A stretch of 64,000 bases of DNA from Nocardia africana NBRC 100379 (GTDB lineage Bacteria > Actinomycetota > Actinomycetes > Mycobacteriales > Mycobacteriaceae): contig NZ_BDAV01000020.1 in assembly GCF_001612635.1 (NCBI RefSeq), forward strand, positions 1 through 64,000. Direction: 5' to 3'. The notes under the pieces are model-generated. The model did no database searches, had not been told where the DNA came from, and worked only from the letters and a program-made list of their open reading frames with translations. Positions 1-8,681 of this stretch are shown in pieces (the first letter of the stretch is position 1; every line of letters begins with the position of its first letter). A program made the translations under genes and the position numbers.

Positions 1-275
1 TCGTCGTCGCGCTCGACAATCCGGGCGCCCTCTATCCCAACGACGACGAGGTCCATGCCGTGCATTTCGTGCGGCTCGACCGGCTCGCGGCCGACGATGT
101 GCCGCACTGGGTCGACCGGCCGGACGGCTCCCGGCTGCTGCAGCTCAGGATCGGGGACTCGATGACCATCCACGCACCGACCGGCGCCATGTTGCTGCAA
201 TTCCGCGAGGTCGTGCTCGTCGGCCGCGAAACCCGGGTGGCGGATCTGCTGCAACCCGACTGGACGCACACGTAG
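1..275 (+). CDS. NUDIX hydrolase, C-terminal fragment cut by the window edge
   Basis: The open frame enters from the left edge in phase with position 3 and stops at 273-275, giving about 90 C-terminal residues. The tail, with an acidic EVHAVHF stretch followed by APTGAMLLQFREV and TRVADLLQP, resembles the end of actinobacterial NUDIX hydrolases, which hydrolyse nucleoside diphosphates linked to another moiety. The NUDIX box itself would lie outside the window, so the family call rests on resemblance of the tail only and the substrate cannot be named. It converges on the M3 peptidase gene, 15 bases away. Confidence 0.5.
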   Translation, partial: VVALDNPGALYPNDDEVHAVHFVRLDRLAADDVPHWVDRPDGSRLLQLRIGDSMTIHAPTGAMLLQFREVVLVGRETRVADLLQPDWTHT

Positions 276-290
276 GGCGGAGCGCCGCGT

Positions 291-2222
291 TCACGACACC
301 GCGTGTGGCGTGGGCGCACGGTCCAGCCAGGCCGCGAACGCGTCGAAGGTGAACGGGCGGCCGAGGAAGTCCGCCACCGAGTCGGCGGCATCGCGGGAAC
401 CACCCGGCGCGATGATACTGTCGCGATACCGTTGCGCCACAACGGGATCGAACAGATCGCCGGCGTCGAACGCGGAGAACAGATCCTTCGCGATCACCAG
501 ACTCCACAGATAGGTGTAATACGCCGAGGTGTAGCCGGCCAGATGCCCGAACGACGCTTGGAAATGGGTCTGCGGCACCTCGGCTATCCCGCTGTGCCGC
601 GTCACGGCATCGACGACCACCGGGTCGTGGTCGGCGGGCCGGTCCTGGTGCAGTAGATAGGACACCTCGGTGTAGCCGACCTGCGTGAGGACCGAGATGC
701 CCTTGCCGAAATCCTTCGCCGCCCGCATACGCTCGACCAATTCGGCCGGGATGGGCGCGCCGGTCTCGTCGACGGCGAAGGTCGCGAGAATGGCGGCGTC
801 CCAGGCCCATTCCTCGAGCATCTGCGACGGCGCCTCGACGAAGTCCCATTCCGTGGCGACGCCGGAGAAGCGCGCCCAGTCCTGGTGCCCGCCGACGACG
901 TGGTGGATCAGGTGCCCGAATTCGTGGAACAGCGTGACGACGTGCTGATGTTCCATCAGTCCGCGCGAGAAGTTGCACACCAGCACGCCCTCGGGCAGGA
1001 GTTTTCCGGCGACGCCGCCGACGAGGTCGAATTGTGCGGCGTGCTTGTATTTGCCTTCGCGGGGATGCAGGTCCAGATAGATCCGTCCGCGTCGTTCACC
1101 GTCGGTGTAGACGTCGTAGACGGTGACGTCCTCGTGCCAGCGCGGTACGTCGACGGCTCGATACTCCAGCCCGAACAGGCGGCCGGTGACCTCGAGCAGA
1201 CCGGCTCGCACGCGCGGGAAATCGAAGTAGCGGCGCACTTCCCGGGCATCGACGTCGTACTGTTCGCGGCGCACGAGTTCGGTGTAGTAGCCGACTTCGG
1301 AGCGGTCGATGGTCGTGGCTGTGGGCTCGTCCTCACGACGGCGCGCCAGCAGTGTCTCGAGGTCACGCCGGCCCGCGGCGTCGGCGGCACTCGCGATGCG
1401 CTCGATGAATTCGGCGATGGCGTGGCCGCTGCCGATCATCTTCACGTCGGCGTCGTAATCGGGCCAGCTGTCGAAGCCGAGCAGCGCGGCTTTCTCGGCA
1501 CGAAGATCCAGGATCTCGTGCAGCACAGCGTCATTGGCCGGCCAGCCACGGCTTTCGAACTCCATGGTGAGGGCGCGGCGGGCGTCCGCGTCCCGGGCGT
1601 AGGTGCGAAACGGCAGATAGTCCGGATAGTCGGTGGTCACCGTGACGAGCCCGTCCGCCGCGGGCGGATGGGCGGTGACGAAGTCCGCGGGCAGTCCTTC
1701 GAGTTTGTCGGGTGAGACCCGGATCGATCGGACGTCTTCGCGGATGGCCCGGCCGAATTCCTGTTCGAGCAGGGTGAGCCGCTCGGAGATCTCCCGCAGC
1801 CGGTCTCGGGTTCCCTCGTCGCGGTCCACTCCGCTGCGCCGGAAATCGCGCAGGACGTGCTCGCGCATGCGCGCCGGCACCTCGTCCAGGTTCGACGGGT
1901 CGGTTGCGGCGACGATGTCGTACAGAGCGCGGTCGAGATCTCTGTCGGTCCTGGCTCGATCGACCTCTTGCACCAGTTCCTCGGCCAGCCCGCGCACCTC
2001 GGGGTCGGGGTGGACTTCGGCGAACAGGTGCGCGGCGGAATCGGCCCCGCGCAGCGCGATATCGGCGTCGTTCCACAGTCCGAGCACACCGGCGGTGTCG
2101 CCGGGCGTGGCGGCTTTCAGCTGCTCCATCGTGTCCGCCGCCGTCCTCAGCCGGCCGCGGACGTAATCGCCGAGCCAGTCCGGCCACTCGGCCGCGGGCA
2201 GTGCAAGCGGTTCACTACTCAT
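291..2222 (-). CDS. M3 family oligopeptidase (thimet-oligopeptidase-like zinc metallopeptidase)
   Basis: This 643-residue protein carries the M3 zinc motif HEFGH with the first histidine at residue 433, followed about 25 residues later by the EAPSQMLEEW segment that supplies the third zinc ligand in M3 enzymes. The alpha-helical N-terminal half and overall length fit cytosolic oligopeptidases that cleave short peptides during protein turnover. No signal peptide is visible. The ATG at 2222 has GGAG a few bases upstream. The gene is monocistronic; its neighbour upstream on the same strand is a secreted protein 78 bases away. Family assignment is firm, the peptide specificity is not known. Confidence 0.93.
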   Translation of the reverse strand: MSSEPLALPAAEWPDWLGDYVRGRLRTAADTMEQLKAATPGDTAGVLGLWNDADIALRGADSAAHLFAEVHPDPEVRGLAEELVQEVDRARTDRDLDRALYDIVAATDPSNLDEVPARMREHVLRDFRRSGVDRDEGTRDRLREISERLTLLEQEFGRAIREDVRSIRVSPDKLEGLPADFVTAHPPAADGLVTVTTDYPDYLPFRTYARDADARRALTMEFESRGWPANDAVLHEILDLRAEKAALLGFDSWPDYDADVKMIGSGHAIAEFIERIASAADAAGRRDLETLLARRREDEPTATTIDRSEVGYYTELVRREQYDVDAREVRRYFDFPRVRAGLLEVTGRLFGLEYRAVDVPRWHEDVTVYDVYTDGERRGRIYLDLHPREGKYKHAAQFDLVGGVAGKLLPEGVLVCNFSRGLMEHQHVVTLFHEFGHLIHHVVGGHQDWARFSGVATEWDFVEAPSQMLEEWAWDAAILATFAVDETGAPIPAELVERMRAAKDFGKGISVLTQVGYTEVSYLLHQDRPADHDPVVVDAVTRHSGIAEVPQTHFQASFGHLAGYTSAYYTYLWSLVIAKDLFSAFDAGDLFDPVVAQRYRDSIIAPGGSRDAADSVADFLGRPFTFDAFAAWLDRAPTPHAVS

Positions 2223-2300
2223 GCTCCGACTCTAACCGCGGCCGTCGCGGCGGCCGGGATTCCTCGGCGAAGCGCGACGTGGGCGAACCGTATTCAGCGA

Positions 2301-3206
2301 TTACGTGAAGTAGGAGGCATACTCGCCGAACGGAACCTGACCGGTGGGGCTGGCCTCGATGGCGTCGACCACGGGGCCCGGAATGGGAGCCCAGTAGGCG
2401 GGCATCGCGGCCGCCAGTGCGGGTTTCAAGATGTAGATCAGGGCGAAGTTGACGATCCACAGCGGCGGCGCCATCGACATGCCGACCACGGTGCTCACAT
2501 TTCCCTTGGTATTCGTGACCAGCTGCGCCGCACCCGAAATCTGTTGCGCCACAAACCCGTATGCCGCTTGCACGGTATAGGCGGACCGGTACAGCGCGAC
2601 CAGACTCCGAGTCGCACCGTTGTCCCGCAACCAGTTACCCACGTATCCGCCGGGCGCGATCAACGTATTCACCTGCCGGGTCGGCGCGTCCGCGTTGGCG
2701 GGGCTCTCCAGCATGCCGCTCGGATTCACATAGAGCCCGTAACTGGCCAGCGTCGAGGGCGTGCGTTGCCCGCCGACATCGGAATAGATCGGGCGGCCGG
2801 CCGTATTGGTGAGGATGTCGACGCACGCGGTGATCACAGTCGCCGCGTCACGGTTACCGCCGACTCCCCCACCGGTGCTCAGATCCTGATACTGCTGATC
2901 GGTCAACGCGTCGGCGCGGTCCAGCCCGATCTGCGCGGCGATCCGATCCGCCGCCGCCTCACCGAGCGGCTGATCGAGCTGATCCGGACTCGCCATCTGC
3001 GTCGGCGCCACCTGCTCGTATCCGGGCGCCCCGGAGAAGGGGACAGCGAACCCGGTGTCGACAGTATTTGCCACTGGTTCGCCAGCAGCCGTCTGAGCCG
3101 CCCCCAGTGAGACGACGCAGAGCCCGATCAGTACCGCCGCAACGCCGGTTCCGCGGCAGCTCGATCCGCGCCGACGAGCGAGACCTGCCATCCCGATGCG
3201 CTGCAT
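2301..3206 (-). CDS. secreted protein of unknown function
   Basis: The 301-residue product has an arginine-rich N-terminus followed by a hydrophobic stretch at about residues 20-42 ending in small residues before GEPVA, which reads as a signal peptide. The mature part is rich in Ala, Gly, Asn and Gln, contains the segment YVNPSGMLESPANADA, and has a hydrophobic region near residues 240-270 that might associate with a membrane. I recognise no catalytic motif. A good ribosome site (GGAGAGG) precedes the ATG at 3206; a second in-frame ATG five codons later is a possible alternative start. It looks like a lineage-restricted exported protein of mycolata; the role is unknown. Confidence 0.7.
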   Translation of the reverse strand: MQRIGMAGLARRRGSSCRGTGVAAVLIGLCVVSLGAAQTAAGEPVANTVDTGFAVPFSGAPGYEQVAPTQMASPDQLDQPLGEAAADRIAAQIGLDRADALTDQQYQDLSTGGGVGGNRDAATVITACVDILTNTAGRPIYSDVGGQRTPSTLASYGLYVNPSGMLESPANADAPTRQVNTLIAPGGYVGNWLRDNGATRSLVALYRSAYTVQAAYGFVAQQISGAAQLVTNTKGNVSTVVGMSMAPPLWIVNFALIYILKPALAAAMPAYWAPIPGPVVDAIEASPTGQVPFGEYASYFT

Positions 3207-3484
3207 ACGTCAACCTCTCCGAATCATCGTTCGAGGTAACACACGATAGTTCACTAGTCAAACGCCACGCCCGACGCCGTGTCAAGGGCCCGGCGTCCCG
3301 TTACCTGCGCCCGTCTGGGACGACGCGACTCATCGGCGCCCAGCGAGAATGGCCGGCGTCATCATCCGAACGCTGTCAGATTGCCGAGGCCCACCCTTGG
3401 GCCGCACGTGCCCTTTCGGCGACGACGACCCCGAGCCCGGCTGTCGCGACGAGGTGCGTCCCTCCAGCGGTCTCGACGCCCAGT

Positions 3485-4687
3485 TCACCGATGGGCGGCC
3501 AGTACTGCGGCGAGACCCTCTCGCAGATCGTCGACGAAATACTCGGGAACTTCCAGCGACGGGAAATGTCCACCGGATTCGGGTGCATTCCATCGGACGA
3601 TCTGCCGGTACCGCTGCTGCGCCCAGGGGCGTGGGCATTTCTCGATGTTGCGGGGATACATGGTGATCGCCGAGGGGACGTCGACGCGGAGGTCGGGGTC
3701 GAGCGAGTTGTGGCTTTCGTAGTAGATGCGGGCCGCGGATGCGCCGCTGCGGGTCAGCCAATAGAGGGTGACGTCGTCGAGAATGCGGTCTCTGGAGATC
3801 GTTTCGAACGGGCTGTCTTCGGTATCGCTCCACTCGGCGAACTTGTCGAGAAGCCAGGCGAGGAGCCCGACCGGTGAGTCGACGAGCGAATAGCCGATGG
3901 TCTGCGGCCGGGTCGCCTGCTGCTTCGCGTATGCGGCCCGGTGGCGCCAGAAATGACGGGTTTCCTCGGCCCACTCGCGTTCGGTCGCGGTCAGCCCGTC
4001 CGTTGTCACCCCGGGCGGCGCCTCCGCGAACAGCGAGTGGACGCCGAGAACATGCTCCCCGAACCTGCCGCCGAGAACCGTCGTGATAGTGCCTCCCCAG
4101 TCTCCGCCGTGCGCCAGGAACTTCCGGTAGCCGAGCCTGTCCATCAGTTCCACCCATGCGGCCGCGATCTTTTCGGTGCCCCACCCGGTGGTGGCCGGTT
4201 TGTCGCTGTAACCGAACCCCGGAAGCGACGGGATCACCACGTGGAACGCCGGCGCGGCCGCGTCTTCCGGATCCGCCAATTCGTCCACCACATCGATGAA
4301 TTCGGCGATGCTGCCCGGCCAGCCGTGCGTCATGATCAAGGGAGTGGCGTCCGCGCGTGCGGATCGCCGGTGCAGGAAGTGGATTCCCAGGCCGTCGATC
4401 CTGGTGCGGTACTGGCCGATTCGATCGAGACGCGCTTCGAACGACCGCCAGTCGTACTCGGTGCGCCAGTAACTCACGACGTCGACGAGGTCGGCGAGAG
4501 GAACGCCCTGTGCCCATCGCCCGGGGCCGGGCGCCGCGCGAGAGACGGTCTCGGCTTCGGGGAGCCGCGCGGCGGCCAATCGCGCGCGCAGATCGTCGAG
4601 GTCGGCGTCGGTCGCGCGCGCTTCGAACACCTGCACGTCGAGGGGGCTGGGCGCGGAGATCGGATCGAGGTTGCCGAGTGCGGACAT
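3485..4687 (-). CDS. epoxide hydrolase (microsomal-type alpha/beta hydrolase)
   Basis: The 400-residue product shows the two-part layout of microsomal-type epoxide hydrolases: an N-terminal EHN region at about 12-125 and an alpha/beta hydrolase core. The oxyanion motif HGWPGS lies at 121-126, the nucleophile motif GGDWGG places Asp196, and GGHFPSLEVPEYF near the C-terminus supplies the catalytic His374. Such enzymes open epoxides to diols, usually of xenobiotic or lipid origin. An open frame continues upstream, but the ATG at 4687 has a strong AGGAGG eight bases before it and is the clear start. It is divergent from a CGNR regulator with operator-like repeats between them, so substrate-linked control by that regulator is likely. 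Confidence 0.92.
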   Translation of the reverse strand: MSALGNLDPISAPSPLDVQVFEARATDADLDDLRARLAAARLPEAETVSRAAPGPGRWAQGVPLADLVDVVSYWRTEYDWRSFEARLDRIGQYRTRIDGLGIHFLHRRSARADATPLIMTHGWPGSIAEFIDVVDELADPEDAAAPAFHVVIPSLPGFGYSDKPATTGWGTEKIAAAWVELMDRLGYRKFLAHGGDWGGTITTVLGGRFGEHVLGVHSLFAEAPPGVTTDGLTATEREWAEETRHFWRHRAAYAKQQATRPQTIGYSLVDSPVGLLAWLLDKFAEWSDTEDSPFETISRDRILDDVTLYWLTRSGASAARIYYESHNSLDPDLRVDVPSAITMYPRNIEKCPRPWAQQRYRQIVRWNAPESGGHFPSLEVPEYFVDDLREGLAAVLAAHR

Positions 4688-4728
4688 GAGACCTCCTGTC
4701 ATCGCGGAACCGGCTGCACCCTGTCGTG

Positions 4729-4745
4729 AACCGGCTAAGACGGTT
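4729..4745. promoter_or_regulatory. operator-like palindrome 1 in the epoxide hydrolase / CGNR regulator divergon
   Basis: AACCGGCTAAGACGGTT is a degenerate inverted repeat with half-site AACCGGCT/AACCGTCT. A closely related copy lies 42 bases to the right, and a lone half-site AACCGGCT sits at 4708-4715. All lie between two divergent genes, which is where an autoregulated local repressor would bind. Confidence 0.6.
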
Positions 4746-4770
4746 CTAACATGAGGGTAGGACAGCCCGC

Positions 4771-4787
4771 AACCAGCTAAGCTGGTT
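4771..4787. promoter_or_regulatory. operator-like palindrome 2, touching the CGNR gene start
   Basis: AACCAGCTAAGCTGGTT is an almost perfect palindrome (half-site AACCAGCTT) ending only two bases before the ATG of the CGNR regulator at 4790. No Shine-Dalgarno sequence fits between it and the ATG, so the transcript may be leaderless and a bound repressor would cover the transcription start. Confidence 0.65.
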
Positions 4788-4789
4788 CC

Positions 4790-5350
4790 ATGCCTGCTGG
4801 GTTTCCTGATTTCCGCCTCGGCGCCGTACTGGCGACCAGCTTCACGGGGACTCTGTCGGAGCGTCACGGCGATCCTGTGGAACGCATCCCCACACCGCAG
4901 CGACTCGTCGATTGGCTGGAGGTGAGCGGCCTGGCCGTAAACTCCTGCACCGCAGCCCAACTCGACCTCGCCCGGGAACTGCGAGAAGCCATTCACGCCG
5001 CCGCGACCGCGGCCGCGCTCGGCGACGCACTCCCCGCCTCTGCCGTCGAGACCATCAATGAGCGCAGCCTTCAGGGCCGGGCCGCGGCGATCCTGACCCC
5101 CGAGGGCAACCGCCGCTGGCGGCTCAGCGCGCCTTCCCGCGTAGAAGACGCCCTGGGCGTCATCGCCGCCGACGCGATCGACCTCATCTCGGGCGAACGA
5201 GACGGAAAACTGGCGCTGTGCGCATCACCGACCTGCCGCGCCGCCTTCTTCGACACCAGCCAGAGCCGCACCCGCAAATGGTGCGACATGAACACCTGCG
5301 GAAACCGCCAGAAAAAGGCGCGCTTCAACGCCACCCACCGCCGCCGCTAG
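4790..5350 (+). CDS. CGNR zinc-finger / ABATE-domain transcriptional regulator
   Basis: The 186-residue protein has an N-terminal ABATE-like region (about 1-130) thought to sense a ligand and a C-terminal zinc finger with the pattern CASPTC and CDMNTCGNR at about 144-177, the CGNR signature, followed by a basic tail likely to contact DNA. It is divergent from an epoxide hydrolase and its start codon abuts an operator-like palindrome, so it probably represses itself and its neighbour. The ATG at 4790 lacks a ribosome site, pointing to leaderless translation, which is common in actinobacteria. The ligand is unknown. Confidence 0.88.
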   Translation: MPAGFPDFRLGAVLATSFTGTLSERHGDPVERIPTPQRLVDWLEVSGLAVNSCTAAQLDLARELREAIHAAATAAALGDALPASAVETINERSLQGRAAAILTPEGNRRWRLSAPSRVEDALGVIAADAIDLISGERDGKLALCASPTCRAAFFDTSQSRTRKWCDMNTCGNRQKKARFNATHRRR

Positions 5351-5359
5351 CCTTGGAGC

Positions 5360-6517
5360 ATGGACCTCGGGGAGCGGCTCCAATCTCTGCGGAAGCGACG
5401 TGGGCTCACGCAACGCGAATTCGCGGAACTGTCCGGTATCTCATTGTCCTATATCCGGAAGATCGAGCAGGGTGAGCGGAACGACGCTCGCATCGACACA
5501 CTGCGGCGGTTCGCCGTCGCCCTCGGTTGTTCTCTCACAGCGCTTCTCGGCCCGACGCCCAGGATTGCAGAATCCGACGGCGACGCTGGGCTATGGGAAC
5601 CGACGCGGCACGCGCTCGCGACGATGAGGGACTCGTCCGCGCAGGAGCCGATGTCTACCGGAGGCGTGGAAGCCGCACTCGCCGACGGGACGCGGCTGTA
5701 TCACGACAACCGCTACGAGGCGCTGGCTCGCGTGCTGCCGCGACTGATCGAGGACGTCGAGGCGGCACCACCGTTGGTGCGATCGCGGGTGCTGCAACTC
5801 GCGGGTTCCGCGATGGTGCAGACCCGCCAACTGCCGGCCGCGCGTACGGCATTGGATCGGTCGCTGTCCGATGCCGAGTCGACCGGAAACGTCCTCGACG
5901 CCGCCTCGGCAGTCATCACGCTGTGCTGGTTGCTGATCGTCGAACGACAATTCGATGCCGTCCGCCGCCTCGCCACCGAATGGGCCGATCGCATCGAGCC
6001 GCGCCTCTCGGTCGCGACGACACGTGAAATATCCACGTGGGGTTGGCTTCTGCTGCGCGGCTCCGCCGCCGCCATCCGCGACAATCGCCCGGATGAGGCC
6101 GACGACATGATGCGCCTGGCCGCCGCAGGTGCGGTGGCGATCCGACACGAGAAGGCTCCCTACCACCAGTACTGGACGACATTCAATCCACCGACCGTTG
6201 CCATGAAGCGGGTCGAGAACGCGGTCGTCGCCGATCGGCCGGACCTCGCACTGCGCCTCGCCCGCGATATCGCTCCCGTCCCGCGGCCCACCTCGGACAA
6301 CCGCAATCGCCATCTGCTCGATGTCGCCTCGGCGCACCTGGAGTTGCGCCATTACGACACGGCGTTCGAGGTTCTGACAACGCTGTCGCGCGAGGCCCGG
6401 CCCTGGCTCGTCGAGCAGAGAATGGCGCGTGACTTACTCGAGCGGATCATCGCGAAGCGACGGACTCTGACCGTGGAGATGCGCGAACTGTCCGGACTTC
6501 TGAAGCTGGAATGCTAA
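5360..6517 (+). CDS. XRE-family transcriptional regulator with a TPR-like C-terminal domain
   Basis: Residues 1-62 form an XRE/Cro-type helix-turn-helix (GERLQSLRKRRGLTQREFAE and IRKIEQGER). The remaining about 300 residues are helical and rich in Ala, Leu and Arg, with weak repeats such as LQLAGSAMVQTRQLPAARTALDRSL, as in actinobacterial XRE regulators that have a tetratricopeptide-like sensor region. It begins nine bases after the CGNR gene and could be cotranscribed with it. It carries a rare TTA leucine codon near its end. Downstream lie three overlapping small genes that it may control; this is inference from position only. Confidence 0.85.
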   Translation: MDLGERLQSLRKRRGLTQREFAELSGISLSYIRKIEQGERNDARIDTLRRFAVALGCSLTALLGPTPRIAESDGDAGLWEPTRHALATMRDSSAQEPMSTGGVEAALADGTRLYHDNRYEALARVLPRLIEDVEAAPPLVRSRVLQLAGSAMVQTRQLPAARTALDRSLSDAESTGNVLDAASAVITLCWLLIVERQFDAVRRLATEWADRIEPRLSVATTREISTWGWLLLRGSAAAIRDNRPDEADDMMRLAAAGAVAIRHEKAPYHQYWTTFNPPTVAMKRVENAVVADRPDLALRLARDIAPVPRPTSDNRNRHLLDVASAHLELRHYDTAFEVLTTLSREARPWLVEQRMARDLLERIIAKRRTLTVEMRELSGLLKLEC

Positions 6518-6679
6518 GCAGCGCAACGTCTTCGCAGTGTCACTTCCGGTGACCACCCCGGCAAAGTGCCATTGTCGACGCTCTCTGACGATGTGAAGCT
6601 CGATGCGGCCTCGCCGCCGGGTGAAAATGCCTCGGCGGTGGGTGCCTACCAGGGCCATTACCGGAGAGGGGAAGCAATT

Positions 6680-7231
6680 ATGCGCGACTCGGACGCCGCA
6701 GACTCGGCCAGGCCGTTCGTCACCCCTTGGCGGACAACATGTTCACACCTCCGCACCGAGGACGAGCACCCGTCGGCCGACCTGCCCGAACGGATACCGG
6801 GAGCATGCACCCGCTTCCTTCTCGAACGGAACTACCAACTCCAACTGCCGCCCGCTGATCTGCTGTGCCGAGTCATCGCCGGCCTGCTCGGAAGCGAAGA
6901 CAGGCCACCGATTCCCTGTCCTCCACCACTCGCATACGGGTACCTACGGCTCGATCTCGTCCCCGCAGACGATCTTCGCAGCAGCGAACTTCGCCTGAAA
7001 ATGGCTGCGAAGATGCTCGGCTGCGAACTCGCCGCGATCTTCCGCGAGCCGACACCACAGACCACCGTCCCACCCGCTTACCTGGAGCTGGTTCGCGAAT
7101 GCTGCCGCGCCGAGGCGCGCATCGTGATTACGGGCCGAGATCACCTGTCGAATCTCGAGCTCCCGCGCACGTCTTTGCTCGACGTCCTGGCCGGACGCGC
7201 CCATGTCCTCGTTCACGAAATATCGCTTTGA
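6680..7231 (+). CDS. conserved-looking hypothetical protein, first gene of a small overlapping cluster
   Basis: I do not recognise this 183-residue protein. The ATG at 6680 is chosen because GGAGAGGGGAAG precedes it by a good distance; an in-frame ATG at 6566 has no such signal. The product has a proline-rich middle (IPCPPPLAYGYLRLDLVP at about 92-109) and ends with a segment, CRAEARIVITGRDHLSNL, that recalls the end of resolvase-like or regulatory proteins without being diagnostic. The stop codon overlaps the TTG start of the next small gene by four bases, so translation is probably coupled. It follows the XRE regulator by 162 bases. Confidence 0.55.
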   Translation: MRDSDAADSARPFVTPWRTTCSHLRTEDEHPSADLPERIPGACTRFLLERNYQLQLPPADLLCRVIAGLLGSEDRPPIPCPPPLAYGYLRLDLVPADDLRSSELRLKMAAKMLGCELAAIFREPTPQTTVPPAYLELVRECCRAEARIVITGRDHLSNLELPRTSLLDVLAGRAHVLVHEISL

Positions 7232-7413
7232 CGCAGGGCATTGCGACTGCGAACGGCTTCACGGCTATCGGCATCCACCCGGCCGAATCTCACGACGGTG
7301 GACAGCTTCGGAGCATCACATCAATTCTGGAGGACGCGTTGAGCTCTTTTCGCCTGGACCGCATCGGCGGATCCGATACTGCGGTATCCGAGCAATCGCG
7401 GTCAGGCCGGTGA
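7228..7413 (+). CDS. small hypothetical protein, overlapping start
   Basis: A 61-codon frame begins with TTG inside the stop region of the preceding gene (TTGA overlap) and ends inside the GTG start of the next one (GTGA overlap). The product (beginning TQGIATANGFTAIGIHP) has a balanced composition unlike the Arg/Pro-rich antisense frames around it. A second TTG at 7339 preceded by GGAGG would give only 24 residues. No domain is recognised. The two exact four-base overlaps are the main support that it is real. Confidence 0.4.
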   Translation: MTQGIATANGFTAIGIHPAESHDGGQLRSITSILEDALSSFRLDRIGGSDTAVSEQSRSGR

Positions 7414-7607
7414 GAGCCTTGAATTTTCCGCACATCTTCGTGCCGGCTGACGGACACTTGGCCGAGATGCTCTGCAATGTCGAACTGTTGGGCCCGCTAT
7501 CCGTCGGCCGGGCGCGACAACTCATCGACATCCATGGCGACCACGATTGTCTCGTCGGGCACACCGCTCGAGCACTCGGAGATGAGGATGACGAAACATC
7601 ACGGTGA
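7410..7607 (+). CDS. small acidic hypothetical protein
   Basis: A 65-residue frame starts at the GTG overlapping the previous stop by four bases. The product begins MRALNFPHIFVPADGHLAEM and ends with an acidic DEDDE stretch, with a cysteine and several histidines in between. The family is unknown to me. It completes a run of small genes with overlapping stop and start codons after the XRE regulator, which suggests a coupled three-gene unit. The frame upstream of the GTG has poor codon composition and is not included. Confidence 0.42.
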   Translation: MRALNFPHIFVPADGHLAEMLCNVELLGPLSVGRARQLIDIHGDHDCLVGHTARALGDEDDETSR

Positions 7608-7696
7608 GGCGATTGATTCGACCCGAAGCACTCAACCGGCGAGGAGAGCCGGACGTGTGTCGTGTGATGGTCGGGCTGGATAGGCTGGCAACCGTG

Positions 7697-8311
7697 GTGA
7701 GGATTCGGCATCTGGTTCTGGCCGGCGTCGTGGCGGCGAGTATGACCGCGTGCGGCGAGTCGGCACCCGATTCGTCGACAACGTCATCGGCGCCGACGAT
7801 TCGCACGGCCTGCGACGCCAGTGCGGCGAATGGATCCGTCTTCACCACGACAGTGCGCCCCGATATTCCCTTCGCGCTCCAGCTTCCGCAATTGAGGGCC
7901 TGGCAGGTGACGCCGACGGAAGGGAAGGATGTGATATTGCGCCGGTCCGATCGGCACCCGGGACGGATGAGCAGCGCGACCGTCACGCTCGGCGTCTCCC
8001 CTCCACGCAAAGCTTCCGGCCACACAGCCGTGATCAGTGCGATGGAAGGCACGTGGCGGCAGTGGCGATCCGAGACCGTCCAGGTGTGCGGCTGGGGCGG
8101 AACCCGGTCCACCGGAGTTTTGTCCGCGTCCCGTGCCGAGGAGGTCGACGAGTACCACGAGTTTCTCGGATTCGATTACCTCGCAGGCGACATGCTGTAT
8201 CCGATTCGCATGTCGGTCGAGGCCACGGCCGCCGATCGGGACATGTACCGACCCGATATCGACACCTTCGTCGACGGACTGCAGATCGTGCCGATACCTC
8301 CGGCCGGTTGA
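7697..8311 (+). CDS. putative lipoprotein, LpqN/LpqT-like
   Basis: From the GTG at 7697 the 204-residue product starts with a short basic N-terminus, a hydrophobic core and a lipobox ending SMTAC at about residue 19, so it should be a cell-surface lipoprotein. The frame is open back to 7604, where a GTG overlaps the stop of the preceding gene, but that start would bury the signal peptide. The mature part contains a Ser/Thr linker and a domain with FALQLPQLRAWQ and a C-terminal FVDGLQIVP, reminiscent of LpqN/LpqT lipoproteins of mycolata. Function is not established. Confidence 0.7.
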   Translation: MRIRHLVLAGVVAASMTACGESAPDSSTTSSAPTIRTACDASAANGSVFTTTVRPDIPFALQLPQLRAWQVTPTEGKDVILRRSDRHPGRMSSATVTLGVSPPRKASGHTAVISAMEGTWRQWRSETVQVCGWGGTRSTGVLSASRAEEVDEYHEFLGFDYLAGDMLYPIRMSVEATAADRDMYRPDIDTFVDGLQIVPIPPAG

Positions 8312-8466
8312 GCAGCGTCGTTTCATGCGTGCCGAGTTCGTGAGAATTCGCCACACGAAACAGGTCGCCATCCCGACGGCGACGCCTCGGCGGGCCGGTT
8401 CACCCGGCCGGAGACCGGCTGGGTGAAGTACGCGCGGATGCGCTGCCCGGCCGCCGATACGGAGAA

Positions 8467-8613
8467 TCAGTAGGCGAGGAAGAGGATTTCGTCGCGCGAG
8501 TAGTCGTGGCCGGGGTGATTCTCGGCCAGATGCTTCTGCGTCTTCTCGACGAGGTCGTCTTCGTCGGTGCCGACGATCTGTTCACCGCAGGGGCAGCCCA
8601 GTCTGGTCTTCAA
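8467..8613 (-). CDS. DUF1059 family small protein
   Basis: A 48-residue frame on the minus strand reads KTRLGCPCGEQIVGTDEDD, then VEKTQKHLAENHPG and a DEILFLAY end. The CPCG pair, the central acidic helix and the HLAENHP segment are characteristic of DUF1059 proteins, small and probably metal-binding. The start is a TTG with GGAGA seven bases upstream. DUF1059 function is not known. The gene stands alone between a lipoprotein gene and the TetR regulator. Confidence 0.8.
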   Translation of the reverse strand: MKTRLGCPCGEQIVGTDEDDLVEKTQKHLAENHPGHDYSRDEILFLAY

Positions 8614-8681
8614 CGTCGTTCTCCATCGGTCGGGCTGGTCGTGTCGTTCACCGTCACCTTAGGCACATTCTGTGCCGCCCG

